Source: UBA4582 sp047630175 (GTDB lineage: Bacteria > Pseudomonadota > Gammaproteobacteria > Pseudomonadales > Azotimanducaceae). From it: a DNA stretch of 64,000 bases. How positions within the stretch are numbered: position 1 is the first letter of the stretch; the number at the start of each line of letters is the position of its first letter. Below the pieces are notes generated by a model, which saw only the letters and a program-made list of their open reading frames with translations, was not told the DNA's origin and did no database searches. Both the position numbers and the translations under genes were made by a program. Positions 26,433-34,789 of this stretch are shown here, one piece after another. The stretch spans positions 1 to 64,000 of the forward strand of contig JBLHVI010000007.1 of the NCBI GenBank assembly GCA_047630175.1. Reading direction: 5' to 3'.

Positions 26433-26446
26433 ATTTAGTTTTTATT
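26427..26446 (+). terminator. Weak AT-rich palindrome at the dolP stop
   Basis: AACTAAATTTAGTT is a perfect 14-bp palindrome overlapping the dolP stop codon, followed by TTTATT. The stem is short, AT-only and has almost no loop, so termination is uncertain. Confidence 0.3.
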
Positions 26447-26452
26447 CCCCTA

Positions 26453-26839
26453 CTATTTAATCACCTTAAGGGCAGGCGGGCGTTTCTGCCTTTCTGGAGG
26501 CGGCGGAGGTGGTTCGGGACTCACGTCGTCGCGGGGGAACCACATTCCCTCACCGTTTTCCTTAGCGACGATGCCCATAACTGCTTGCATGGGCGCTGAA
26601 ATATGATGCGAGACACCACCAAAACGTCCGCTGAATACCACGAAGTTATCATCGATTAACAAATCTCTGATCGCCATGGGACTGATATTCAACACAATTT
26701 GGCCGTCTTTGACGTACGCCTGGGGCACCTGTGTTTCTGCTACATTCGCATCAAGTATCAGGTAAGGCGTACAGTCATTATCCATGATCCACTCATGGAT
26801 GGCGCGGAGCAGGTAGGGTACAGACGATGTCATAGCCAT
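26453..26839 (-). CDS. sspB: ClpXP specificity-enhancing factor SspB
   Basis: Adaptor that delivers ssrA-tagged proteins to ClpXP. 128 residues (a start two codons later is possible). The substrate-binding domain has PYLLRAIHEWIMDNDCTPYL and GQIVLNISPMAIRDL and the sheet FSGRFGGVSHHISAPM. A proline-rich linker leads to the C-terminal ClpX-binding tail PPALKVIK. It is 27 bases downstream of sspA, forming the classic sspAB pair. Confidence 0.96.
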   Translation of the reverse strand: MAMTSSVPYLLRAIHEWIMDNDCTPYLILDANVAETQVPQAYVKDGQIVLNISPMAIRDLLIDDNFVVFSGRFGGVSHHISAPMQAVMGIVAKENGEGMWFPRDDVSPEPPPPPPERQKRPPALKVIK

Positions 26840-26866
26840 GAGTCTCCTCCCTGAACCGCTAGGCGA

Positions 26867-27499
26867 CTAATCGCGCATATCCAGTTCCGCTTCAGACAGG
26901 CTCGCCTGAAAGGAATCACGATCAAACATGCGATCCATATAGTCAAGAATCGGTTTGCCCTGCTTCGGTGGCAACTCAATGCCCATAGCCGGCAAACGCC
27001 ATAGAATCGGCGCAACACAGCAATCCACTAGCGTGAATTCGTCGCTCATGAAATAAGGCTTCTCGGCGAAAATAGGCGCAATCGACGTCAGGCTTTCGCG
27101 CAGTTCCTTGCGAAGCTTGTCAACGACCGCGTCTTTAGACTTACCCGCAACTATCAGATCGACTGCACCGCACCAATCTCGTTGAATCCGATATTGGAAC
27201 AATCGACTTTGAGCCCGTGCTACTGGATAAACCGGCAGTAAAGGAGGATGCGGGAAACGCTCGTCTAAGTATTCCATGATAACCGTCGACTCGTACAGCA
27301 CGAGATCACGGTCCACCAGCGTAGGTAAGCTGTTATAAGGATTCAGACCAGCGAGGTCTTCAGGCATGTTCTGTGGGTCGACGTCAATTATTTCAACCGC
27401 TACGCCCTTCTCGGCGAGCACCAGCCGGACACGCTGGCTGTAATGATCATTGCCATCAGAATAAAAAACCATCGATGAGTGTTTTGCAACTACCCCCAT
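26867..27499 (-). CDS. sspA: Stringent starvation protein A SspA
   Basis: GST-fold RNA polymerase-associated protein that acts in stationary phase and stress. 210 residues. An N-terminal thioredoxin-like domain (VFYSDGNDHYSQRVRLVLAEKGV, then NPYNSLPTLVDRDLVLYESTVIMEYLDERFPHPPLLP) and a helical C-terminal domain with DEFTLVDCCVAPILWRLP. The GST catalytic residue is lacking, as usual in SspA. It lies downstream of petABC, as in many gammaproteobacteria. Confidence 0.96.
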   Translation of the reverse strand: MGVVAKHSSMVFYSDGNDHYSQRVRLVLAEKGVAVEIIDVDPQNMPEDLAGLNPYNSLPTLVDRDLVLYESTVIMEYLDERFPHPPLLPVYPVARAQSRLFQYRIQRDWCGAVDLIVAGKSKDAVVDKLRKELRESLTSIAPIFAEKPYFMSDEFTLVDCCVAPILWRLPAMGIELPPKQGKPILDYMDRMFDRDSFQASLSEAELDMRD

Positions 27500-27539
27500 C
27501 TATTCACCTCTCAGTAGGGTTGCTCGGAAGGATGTGACA

Positions 27540-27561
27540 GTCGGACCTTGATCGGTCCGAC
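27540..27561. repeat. Perfect 8-bp hairpin between petC and sspA
   Basis: GTCGGACC and GGTCCGAC flank the loop TTGATC, 22-43 bases after the petC stop. There is no T-run, so it could protect the petABC mRNA 3' end or attenuate read-through into sspA. Confidence 0.55.
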
Positions 27562-27582
27562 GATACACGACAGATTAACGTC

Positions 27583-28407
27583 TTACTTGTGGAACTCTTT
27601 GTGATATTCCCGGCCAAGAAGCCAGGCGAAGACGTAGAAGAAAGCCAGAAACAGTAACACATACCAGCCAATCCGCGTCCGATCTAAGCGTGCAGGCTCG
27701 CCCATGTAGTATAAAAAGTTTGATAGGTCATACACCACCTGATCATACTCATTAGTACTCAATGCACCGGTGCCTTCAACATGTTCAAGTGGACTATAGC
27801 CGCGTTCAACTAAATCATAGCCACAAAGCTCTTCAGTGATGAACTCGTTCGTCAATGCGTCGCGCATGTCGCCACCGTTTTCAGCTAGGCGTGGGACTTG
27901 CTTACAGGCTTTCTGTTGCATTCCCTGAAGCTCAACCAATGCATGCGGCATGCCGACATTCTCGTAAACAAGATTGTTAACCCCCAACGGACGACTGTCG
28001 TCTGCGTAAAAAGTTCTCAGATACGTATACAGCCAATCAGGTCCGCCTTTGAGGTTACTATGAAGCGTTAAATCAGGCGGTGAGGCGCCGAACCAGTTCT
28101 TCGCATTTTCTTTACTCATCGTATTTTCTATGAGATCACCGATCTTAGTTTCTGGATCAAACACTAAGTGTTCAAGCATCAAACTGTCTGGGATGCCGAG
28201 GTCAGTTGCCGTACGCTTGTAGCGCTGATACTGCAGTGAATGACAACCAATACAATAGTTCATGTACGTCTGCATACCATTTTGCAATGATGCTTGGTTG
28301 TGGATATCCGGCTCCATATGATCCAACGGATATCCCGCATCAGAGGCTTGGAGACCCATTGCGAAAGCAAGGCTACATAACGTTAGGACTATTGTTCGAA
28401 ACATCAC
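27583..28407 (-). CDS. petC: Cytochrome c1 of the bc1 complex
   Basis: Haem-carrying subunit of ubiquinol-cytochrome c reductase. 274 residues. A signal peptide (FRTIVLTLCSLAFAMGLQA) is followed by the haem site C52-I-G-C55-H56 and by a C-terminal transmembrane anchor (IGWYVLLFLAFFYVFAWLLG). A GMPHALVELQG segment is in the region of the axial Met. The 5' end overlaps petB by ATGA. Confidence 0.96.
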   Translation of the reverse strand: MMFRTIVLTLCSLAFAMGLQASDAGYPLDHMEPDIHNQASLQNGMQTYMNYCIGCHSLQYQRYKRTATDLGIPDSLMLEHLVFDPETKIGDLIENTMSKENAKNWFGASPPDLTLHSNLKGGPDWLYTYLRTFYADDSRPLGVNNLVYENVGMPHALVELQGMQQKACKQVPRLAENGGDMRDALTNEFITEELCGYDLVERGYSPLEHVEGTGALSTNEYDQVVYDLSNFLYYMGEPARLDRTRIGWYVLLFLAFFYVFAWLLGREYHKEFHK

Positions 28408-29660
28408 ATTGTTACCCTTTCTGGTACGGGTTTAGTCTTTTCAACGCTTGTGTACCAAGGCATAAGCACAAAATAGGCGAAGTAAATAGCCGTACATATT
28501 TGCGCGACAATTGTCCTTCCCGGTGTTGGGTGCACCGTGCCGAGGTATCCTAAAATAAAGAAGCAGATTACAAATATCCCCAAGAACAACTTACTCGGCA
28601 GCCCTTTATAACGCATTGATTTGACGGGTGATTTATCCAGCCACGGTAGCACGAACAAGATCGCAATGGCGCCAGCCATCACTACCAATCCCCAGAATTT
28701 AGCGGGCATGCCGAATAGCGGGAATGTCGCCGCCCTTAGCATAGAATAATAAGGCGTATAGTACCAAACAGGCGCGATTAGATCCGGCGTCTTCAGCGAG
28801 TCAGCAGGTTCATAGTTCGGGTGTTCCAGCAAATAACCACCGCCATCCGGGAAGAAGAACATTACTGCCGAGAATATGATTAGAAACATAACGATTGCGG
28901 GCACGTCGTGACCAATCGTGTAAAACGGGTGGAATGGTATGCCGTCCAGCGGTTTGCCATCTTCGTCTAGGTGCTTCTTGATATCGACACCATCGGGATT
29001 GTTTGAACCCACTTCATGCAGCGCAAGAATGTGTAAGACAACAAGTACAAGCAGCACGATGGGCACCGCGACAACATGCAGTGCGAAAAATCGGTTTAGG
29101 GTTATCCCGGACATATTGAAGTCGCCGCGTACCCACACCGCTAAGCTGTCACCTACCACAGGGATTGCGCTTGCCAGCGACACAATGACCTGTGCACCCC
29201 AGTAAGACATATTGCCCCACGGCAGCAGGTAGCCAAAAAAGCCCTCAGCCATTAGCGCCAAGTAAATCAGCATACCGAAGACCCAGATCAACTCTCGTGG
29301 CTTCTTGTATGAACCATACATCAAACCGCGAAACATATGCAGATAGACCACCACAAAGAATGCAGACGCTCCGGTGGAGTGCATATAGCGCAACAACCAG
29401 CCGTATTCAACATCACGCATGATGTATTCAATTGATTTGAATGCGCCCTCGCCCGTAGGCACGTAATTCATCGTCAGCCAAATGCCGGTCAACAACTGAT
29501 TAACGAGAACTACAAAAGACAGCACACCAAAGATGTACCATATATTGAAGTTTTTAGGTGCATAATACTTCGACATATGCTTTTCATATGTCTCAGTGAC
29601 GGGCAGACGATCGTCTACCCAACGCATAATACCTTTAAGCTGTTGTTCCATCGTCGCCAT
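28404..29660 (-). CDS. petB: Cytochrome b of the bc1 complex
   Basis: Di-haem, eight-helix membrane subunit carrying the Qo and Qi quinone sites. 418 residues. Visible: RYMHSTGASAFFVVVYLHMFRGL (haem ligands of helix B), GYLLPWGNMSYWGAQVI (Qo region), RFFALHVVAVPIVLLVLVVLHI (helix D ligands) and PVWYYTPYYSMLRA (PEWY-like motif in the form PVWY). Adjacent to petA without a gap. Confidence 0.97.
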   Translation of the reverse strand: MATMEQQLKGIMRWVDDRLPVTETYEKHMSKYYAPKNFNIWYIFGVLSFVVLVNQLLTGIWLTMNYVPTGEGAFKSIEYIMRDVEYGWLLRYMHSTGASAFFVVVYLHMFRGLMYGSYKKPRELIWVFGMLIYLALMAEGFFGYLLPWGNMSYWGAQVIVSLASAIPVVGDSLAVWVRGDFNMSGITLNRFFALHVVAVPIVLLVLVVLHILALHEVGSNNPDGVDIKKHLDEDGKPLDGIPFHPFYTIGHDVPAIVMFLIIFSAVMFFFPDGGGYLLEHPNYEPADSLKTPDLIAPVWYYTPYYSMLRAATFPLFGMPAKFWGLVVMAGAIAILFVLPWLDKSPVKSMRYKGLPSKLFLGIFVICFFILGYLGTVHPTPGRTIVAQICTAIYFAYFVLMPWYTSVEKTKPVPERVTM

Positions 29661-30259
29661 TAAACTGTTCCCTCGTCCACACCGATTACGAGGACGGAGT
29701 CCCCTTCATAATAATACGGTGGCACTTCCATATTGGATGGTGCCGGCACGCCAGAATAGACTCGGCCTGCCATATCAAATTTCGAACCGTGGCACGGGCA
29801 ATAGAACCCGCCCATCCACTCTTTATCGAAATCTTGCGGAACAACTTCGGGTTTAAATTTGGGTGAACATCCCAGGTGGGTGCAGATACCAACAAGTACC
29901 AAAATGTCAGGGCGTAAAGACCGGCTATCATTCTGTGCGTAGGTAGGCTGCTGCTCCTCTAGGGAGTCTGGGTCGGCAAGCCTTGACTTTTTGTCATTCA
30001 AAGCAGCGAGCATTGCGTCCGTGCGTTTGACGACGAAGATCGGTTTGTCGCGCCAAGCAGGAATTGGACCGATTATGTCGCCCGGTACGAGCTTGCCGAT
30101 ATCTACTTTGATTGGTGCGCCGGCCGCCAGAGCTCGAGCACTCGGATTCCAAGATCCAACGAACGGGATAGCAACACCCACAACGCCTGCCGAACCAACT
30201 ACTGATGTCGCGCCAATTAAAAAATTGCGGCGCTTACTGTTAATGCCTTCATCACTCAA
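29660..30259 (-). CDS. petA: Rieske iron-sulfur subunit of the bc1 complex
   Basis: Carries the 2Fe-2S cluster that takes an electron from quinol. 199 residues. A TTG start at 30259 follows a strong GGAGGGGAG ribosome site. The twin-arginine-like N-terminus NSKRRNFLIGATSVVGSAGV doubles as Tat signal and anchor. Cluster ligands are in CTHLGC and CPCHGS. Head of petABC; transcription starts somewhere in the 140 bases after the rpsI terminator. Confidence 0.96.
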   Translation of the reverse strand: MSDEGINSKRRNFLIGATSVVGSAGVVGVAIPFVGSWNPSARALAAGAPIKVDIGKLVPGDIIGPIPAWRDKPIFVVKRTDAMLAALNDKKSRLADPDSLEEQQPTYAQNDSRSLRPDILVLVGICTHLGCSPKFKPEVVPQDFDKEWMGGFYCPCHGSKFDMAGRVYSGVPAPSNMEVPPYYYEGDSVLVIGVDEGTV

Positions 30260-30397
30260 GACGAAATCTCCCCTCCATTACCAAAGCAACTGAGCAACCA
30301 CCGCTAGCCGGCGATCTCTCACAAAATACCGGCAGATTTTATCACACTCAATCGTTAAATTGCGCGCGAGCAGGGGCTTCTTTACGACAATCTGCGG

Positions 30398-30440
30398 AAA
30401 AAATTTGGCCGGCAAATACTGGTTGATACCGGTATTCGCC
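30398..30440 (-). terminator. Terminator after rpsI
   Basis: Minus strand: GGCGAATACCGG and CCAGTATTTGCC pair over 12 positions with two G-U wobbles around the loop TATCAA, then GGCCAAATTTTTT provides a T-run. It starts 17 bases after the rpsI stop and isolates the ribosomal-protein operon from petABC. Confidence 0.65.
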
Positions 30441-30456
30441 ACTAACCGCCAAAATT

Positions 30457-30843
30457 TTATCGCTTGGAGAACTGAGGCTTCTTTCTGGCCTTACGCAAAC
30501 CAACTTTCTTACGCTCAACAACACGTGCATCGCGAGTAACGAAGCCGGCTTTTCGCAAAGAAGGTCGTAGGGTCTCGTCAAACTCCATCAACGCGCGGGT
30601 AATCCCGTGACGAATGGCGCCTGCCTGACCTGATCCACCACCGCCACGTACTGTCACGTGGAAGTCAAACTTGTCGATCATTTCAATCAACTCAAGTGGC
30701 TGACGTACAATCATACGCGCCGTTTCGCGACCAAAATACAGGTCAAGCGGCTTGTCGTTAACGACGATGTTGCCCTGGCCGACGGTCATAAAAACCCGCG
30801 CTTTGGACGACTTTCTTCTTCCTGTTCCGTAATACTGCGTCAT
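30457..30843 (-). CDS. rpsI: 30S ribosomal protein S9
   Basis: Small-subunit head protein whose C-terminal tail reaches the P-site tRNA. 128 residues. It starts TQYYGTGRRKSSKARVFM and ends KVGLRKARKKPQFSKR with the conserved KR end. GGGGSGQAGAIRHGITRAL is the family signature. Follows rplM by 14 bases. Confidence 0.98.
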   Translation of the reverse strand: MTQYYGTGRRKSSKARVFMTVGQGNIVVNDKPLDLYFGRETARMIVRQPLELIEMIDKFDFHVTVRGGGGSGQAGAIRHGITRALMEFDETLRPSLRKAGFVTRDARVVERKKVGLRKARKKPQFSKR

Positions 30844-30857
30844 AGATAAGCCTTAGA

Positions 30858-31286
30858 CTATATATCGAGTACTTGTGGTTGCTGGGCTGTATGTGGGTGT
30901 TCGCTACCGGCGTAGACCTTTAGCTTGCCCAGCATAGAGTAGCTCAGCTTGTTCTTTGGCATCATGCCCTTAACCGCCATCTGGATCACGCGCTCTGGCG
31001 CCTTATCAATCAGCTTATCAAAAGTGATTGACTTGATCCCACCGGGGAAACCCGTGTGATGATAGTAGGTTTTGTCAGTCGTTTTATTACCGGTGACCCT
31101 GATTTTCTCTGCGTTGACGACGACAATGTAGTCGCCGGTGTCAACGTGGGGCGTAAACTCGGCCTTGTGCTTGCCGCGCAGACGATTGGCGATTTCTGTC
31201 GCCATCCGACCCAGAGTCTTATCAGTGGCATCGACAACGTACCAGCTGTGTGTTGCTGTTTCTTTCTTGGCAGATATAGTTTTCAT
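30858..31286 (-). CDS. rplM: 50S ribosomal protein L13
   Basis: Early-assembling large-subunit protein; in Escherichia coli it also represses its own operon through the mRNA leader. 142 residues from ATG 31286 (MKTISAKKETATHSWYVVDA); upstream in-frame codons lie in the leader. DTGDYIVVVNAEKIRVTGNK and KTYYHHTGFPGGIK are L13 signatures. Confidence 0.98.
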   Translation of the reverse strand: MKTISAKKETATHSWYVVDATDKTLGRMATEIANRLRGKHKAEFTPHVDTGDYIVVVNAEKIRVTGNKTTDKTYYHHTGFPGGIKSITFDKLIDKAPERVIQMAVKGMMPKNKLSYSMLGKLKVYAGSEHPHTAQQPQVLDI

Positions 31287-31305
31287 GGGTAAACCGTTAT
31301 GTTGG

Positions 31306-31329
31306 AAAAACACACCTGGTTCTACCAGG
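31306..31329 (-). promoter_or_regulatory. Leader hairpin of rplM-rpsI (candidate L13 autoregulatory element)
   Basis: Minus strand: CCTGGT-AGA-ACCAGG, a perfect 6-bp stem, followed by TGTG and five T residues, 20 bases ahead of the rplM ATG. It could be an attenuator-like stem or part of an L13-binding leader as known in Escherichia coli; the exact consensus cannot be confirmed by eye. Confidence 0.45.
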
Positions 31330-31344
31330 ATTTCGGGAGGCCGC

Positions 31345-31373
31345 ATGTTACCCAACCCCATCAATACGTGCAA
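31345..31373 (-). promoter_or_regulatory. Candidate rplM promoter
   Basis: Minus strand TTGCAC (31368-31373), 17-base spacer, TAACAT (31345-31350). Both hexamers are imperfect, but spacing is ideal and the predicted start would give a leader of about 50 bases that includes the hairpin. Confidence 0.45.
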
Positions 31374-31473
31374 CCTAAATCCACGTTACCTCGTGTAGGC
31401 AAACTCAAATTATGGCAACCTGTCGAGCCAGAATAACACAACAGTCCCCGACTTGAGACTCAGAATTCAGGCC

Positions 31474-32616
31474 TTAGGGCTGATGCTCTCGCGCTAAATA
31501 CTCTTGGGATTGCATTTCCTGAAGCCGACTTTCAGTCCGTTGAAACTCAAACACCAAACGCTCACCCTTGTACAACGCCAGAATAGGGACCGCAGCCGAC
31601 ATAATGAGCTTTACGTTATGATCATAAAACTCGTCTACGAGACTGATAAATCGCCGCGCAGCGTCTTCATGCTGAGGCGTAAACTGCGGCACGTTACTCA
31701 CTAACACCGTCTGAAACTGCATCGCCAGCTCAATATAGTCGTTCTGGCTACGTGGTCCTTCACACAAGGCACTGAATTCGAACCAAACTACGCCGTCACC
31801 ACAGCGTCTGCTAGGGATATTGCGACCCTCAATCTCGAGACTAACATCGGGGCGCCCAGCGTTTGGTGACAATGACTTGAAGCTACGTGCTAAACTTGCA
31901 TCGGCCGCGGCGTCCAGAGGGGAGTGAAAAATCTCCGCGTCCTGCAGAACACGTAACCGATAGTCAACACCCCCGTCAACATTGAGGATAGTGGTTTTGG
32001 CTACAAGCAGCGCAATGGCCGGCAAAAACTTACTGCGCTGTAATCCGTCACGATACAAATTAACCGGGGCCACATTTGAGGTCGCCACGAGTACAACACC
32101 CCTCGCGAGCAGCGCATCTAAAAGACCCGCAAGAATCATAGCGTCGGTGATATCCGAAACGAAAAATTCATCGAAGCACAAAACGCGATATTGCGCCGCA
32201 AAGTCATCAGCTATGCCCAACAATGGATTCGGCTCACCCTGCAGAGCTTGTAACTGCTGATGCACATGACGCATAAAACGATGGAAGTGCATCCGCTGTT
32301 TGTTCGCAAACGGCAACGCGTCAAAGAACAAGTCCATCAGGTAAGTCTTACCTCTGCCAACCCCGCCCCAGAAATACAGGCCCTGAATCTGCGGTGCCTC
32401 GCGTGCTCCGCGGCCAAACAAGCGCCGCAAAACACTATCACGGCCTGCTCTAGGGGCCGGGTGACTATCCACAAGAGCCTCATATAATCGCTGCAGGTGA
32501 GCCACCGCATCTGCCTGAGCATCGTCTGGCTGAATCTCACCCAACGCAATGGCAAGCTGATAGTGATCCAGGGGGCCCTTGAGTATTGCGTCTTGTACTG
32601 TGCGAGAGACTGTCAT
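31474..32616 (-). CDS. zapE: Cell division ATPase ZapE (AFG1-like)
   Basis: AFG1/ZapE P-loop ATPase that associates with the Z ring during constriction. 380 residues. Walker A is in GLYFWGGVGRGKTYLMDLFF, Walker B in VLCFDEFFVSDITDAMIL, and a conserved ATSNVAPVNLY lies after it. Lies just upstream of rplM in the Pseudomonas-like order. Confidence 0.94.
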   Translation of the reverse strand: MTVSRTVQDAILKGPLDHYQLAIALGEIQPDDAQADAVAHLQRLYEALVDSHPAPRAGRDSVLRRLFGRGAREAPQIQGLYFWGGVGRGKTYLMDLFFDALPFANKQRMHFHRFMRHVHQQLQALQGEPNPLLGIADDFAAQYRVLCFDEFFVSDITDAMILAGLLDALLARGVVLVATSNVAPVNLYRDGLQRSKFLPAIALLVAKTTILNVDGGVDYRLRVLQDAEIFHSPLDAAADASLARSFKSLSPNAGRPDVSLEIEGRNIPSRRCGDGVVWFEFSALCEGPRSQNDYIELAMQFQTVLVSNVPQFTPQHEDAARRFISLVDEFYDHNVKLIMSAAVPILALYKGERLVFEFQRTESRLQEMQSQEYLAREHQP

Positions 32617-32627
32617 ATCCGTAACGA

Positions 32628-33938
32628 CTAACCCTGTACGCGACAGGACGCCGATCGTGCGTGCGCTTCGAGCCCCTCTTCGGTCGCCAGAATTGCCGCG
32701 TCACGACTCAGCGACACAGAACCAGCCGCCGAACAGCGGATAATTGAGCTGCGTACTTGGAAATCATAGACGCCCAATGCCGACGCAAACCTTGCAGTGC
32801 CGCTCGTAGGCAGTACATGGCTTGGACCGGCGCTATAGTCACCTACCACCTCTGCACTGTGATTGCCGACAAAAATGGCACCCGCGTGCTCAACGAGCTC
32901 AACAAACTCATCGGCGTTGACCAACGCCAGCTCAAGGTGCTCGGGAGCAATCCGGTTCACTATAGCGGCGCTTTCAGTGTCATCCCGCGTCAAAATCAGC
33001 GCGCCACGGTCACTTATCGACTGTCGAATGATCGATTCACGTGCCATTCCAGGGAGACGCGCTTCAATAAGGGCGGCAACCCGACTCAGCACTTCAGCAT
33101 CGCTGGAGATCAGGACTGATTGGGCCAATTCGTCATGCTCTGCCTGCGCAAACATGTCCATCACTAACCACTCAGGATCAATACCTGCATCTGCAACAAT
33201 TAAAACCTCTGATGGTCCAGCAATCATATCAATACCAACATCGCCGAACACAATCTCTTTGGCAGTCGCAACATAGATATTGCCCGGCCCAACAATCTTG
33301 TCGACCTTGGGAATCGTTTGCGTCCCATAAGCCAACGCGGCTACGGCTTGAGCGCCACCGACAGTGAACAATCTATCAACCCCACATAAACACGCAGCCG
33401 CAAGTAAAACGTCGTTGATTTCACCGTCAGGCGTCGGTACCACCAAGATGATCTCGCCTACCTCTGCCACCCGAGCAGGAATTGCTGTCATTATAACCGA
33501 CGACGGATAGGCCGCTTTGCCACCTGGCACATAAATCCCAACCCGCTGCATAGGCCTGACACGTTGTCCAAGCCGATTGCCCTGCACGTCTTGGTACTCC
33601 CAATCGCGCTGATCTCCAAAGGCTCGTCGCTGCTCTTGATGATAACGTCTGACCCGCTCAATAGAAGCCTCTAGCGCACCTCGCACCAAGTCATCAATGC
33701 TTGCCAACGCAACAGCCATACGCTCTTGGCTAATCTCAAGATCCGCCGCGGCCGTCACATCGAAACGATCAAATCGGCTTGTCAATTCAACAAGCGCTGC
33801 ATCACCCCTGCACCGAACGTCGTCAACAATGTCTCGCACCGTGCCATACACTTCCTGATGATTATCCTGCTGAATCGCCAGCAGTGCAGTGAGGTCATCG
33901 TCAAAAGACGCGTCAAGGGTGCTTATTTGTTTAATCAT
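32628..33938 (-). CDS. hisD: Histidinol dehydrogenase HisD
   Basis: Zinc enzyme that oxidises histidinol to histidine in two NAD steps. About 436 residues from ATG 33938 (IKQISTLDASFDDDLTALL); upstream in-frame starts at 33944 and 34007 are possible. VGIYVPGGKAAYPSSVIMTAIPA, DMIAGPSEVLIVAD, DMFAQAEHDELAQSVLI and the late NHSAEVVGDYSAGPSHVLPT carry the substrate and zinc residues. Downstream of hisG; hisC does not follow. Confidence 0.97.
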   Translation of the reverse strand: MIKQISTLDASFDDDLTALLAIQQDNHQEVYGTVRDIVDDVRCRGDAALVELTSRFDRFDVTAAADLEISQERMAVALASIDDLVRGALEASIERVRRYHQEQRRAFGDQRDWEYQDVQGNRLGQRVRPMQRVGIYVPGGKAAYPSSVIMTAIPARVAEVGEIILVVPTPDGEINDVLLAAACLCGVDRLFTVGGAQAVAALAYGTQTIPKVDKIVGPGNIYVATAKEIVFGDVGIDMIAGPSEVLIVADAGIDPEWLVMDMFAQAEHDELAQSVLISSDAEVLSRVAALIEARLPGMARESIIRQSISDRGALILTRDDTESAAIVNRIAPEHLELALVNADEFVELVEHAGAIFVGNHSAEVVGDYSAGPSHVLPTSGTARFASALGVYDFQVRSSIIRCSAAGSVSLSRDAAILATEEGLEAHARSASCRVQG

Positions 33939-34122
33939 GCTCATAGATTTGCCAATCACTTGCTGCTCTACTTGATTTATGCGTGTTTGAATTGCACCGA
34001 AGTGCATTCAACGGCCCTGCTGCCAACATCTTGTTACCGTTAAATACGCATTAACCGACTGATTTGCTCAGTTGTCTGCTGACAAACGATTGAATAAATT
34101 CAGCTCGCGGGATCATTATAAA

Positions 34123-34752
34123 TCAAACCACATCGCGCAAATGGTCGATCAAAGACTGCAAGGTGTCGTACTTGATCTTCATGGCCGTCTTGTTAACGAT
34201 CAAGCGTGTGCTGACATCAACAATATGCTCCATCGCGACTAGACCATTTGCCTTCAGCGTGTTGCCAGTTTCAACGATATCGACGATGCGATGCGCAAGC
34301 CCCGTCACCGGCGCAAGCTCCATAGCGCCGTAGAGACGAATGATATCCACTTGAATACCTTGGTCAGCATAATAGCGCTTAGCTGTGTTAACAAATTTTG
34401 TCGCGATCTTCAGCCTCGCTGGCAAAACCCCCTCATTCTTGAGGCCCGCCACCATAATACGACACGGACCTAGTTTCAGGTCCAACGGCTGATAGTAACC
34501 TTCCTCGCCGTGCTCCAGCAGAACATCTTTGCCAGCCATACCCATGTCAGCAATACCATGCTCTACATACGTTGCCACGTCCGAGCCGCGGAGCAACAAC
34601 AACTTGATATTTTCTTGGGTCGTGCTGAACACCAGCTTTCGTGAACGGGTCAGATCGTCATGTGGTTCAATGCCAATCTGCGCCAGTAGCGCCAGTTGTT
34701 GCTCAACAATGCGGTCACCCTTGGTAACCGCGATGGTGATCTGATCCTGCAT
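34123..34752 (-). CDS. hisG: ATP phosphoribosyltransferase catalytic subunit HisG, short form
   Basis: First enzyme of histidine synthesis. From ATG 34752 (MQDQITIAVTKGDRIVEQQ) it has only 209 residues, so it is the short form lacking the C-terminal regulatory domain and needs HisZ, which is not in this window. LGPCRIMVAGL, DIIRLYGAMELAPVTGLAHRIVDIVETGNTLKANGL is the PRPP/ATP-site region. 37 bases after murA. Confidence 0.96.
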   Translation of the reverse strand: MQDQITIAVTKGDRIVEQQLALLAQIGIEPHDDLTRSRKLVFSTTQENIKLLLLRGSDVATYVEHGIADMGMAGKDVLLEHGEEGYYQPLDLKLGPCRIMVAGLKNEGVLPARLKIATKFVNTAKRYYADQGIQVDIIRLYGAMELAPVTGLAHRIVDIVETGNTLKANGLVAMEHIVDVSTRLIVNKTAMKIKYDTLQSLIDHLRDVV

Positions 34753-34789
34753 GCTGATGGTCTCGCTGGAATGAAATCCGGGCCCCGCG

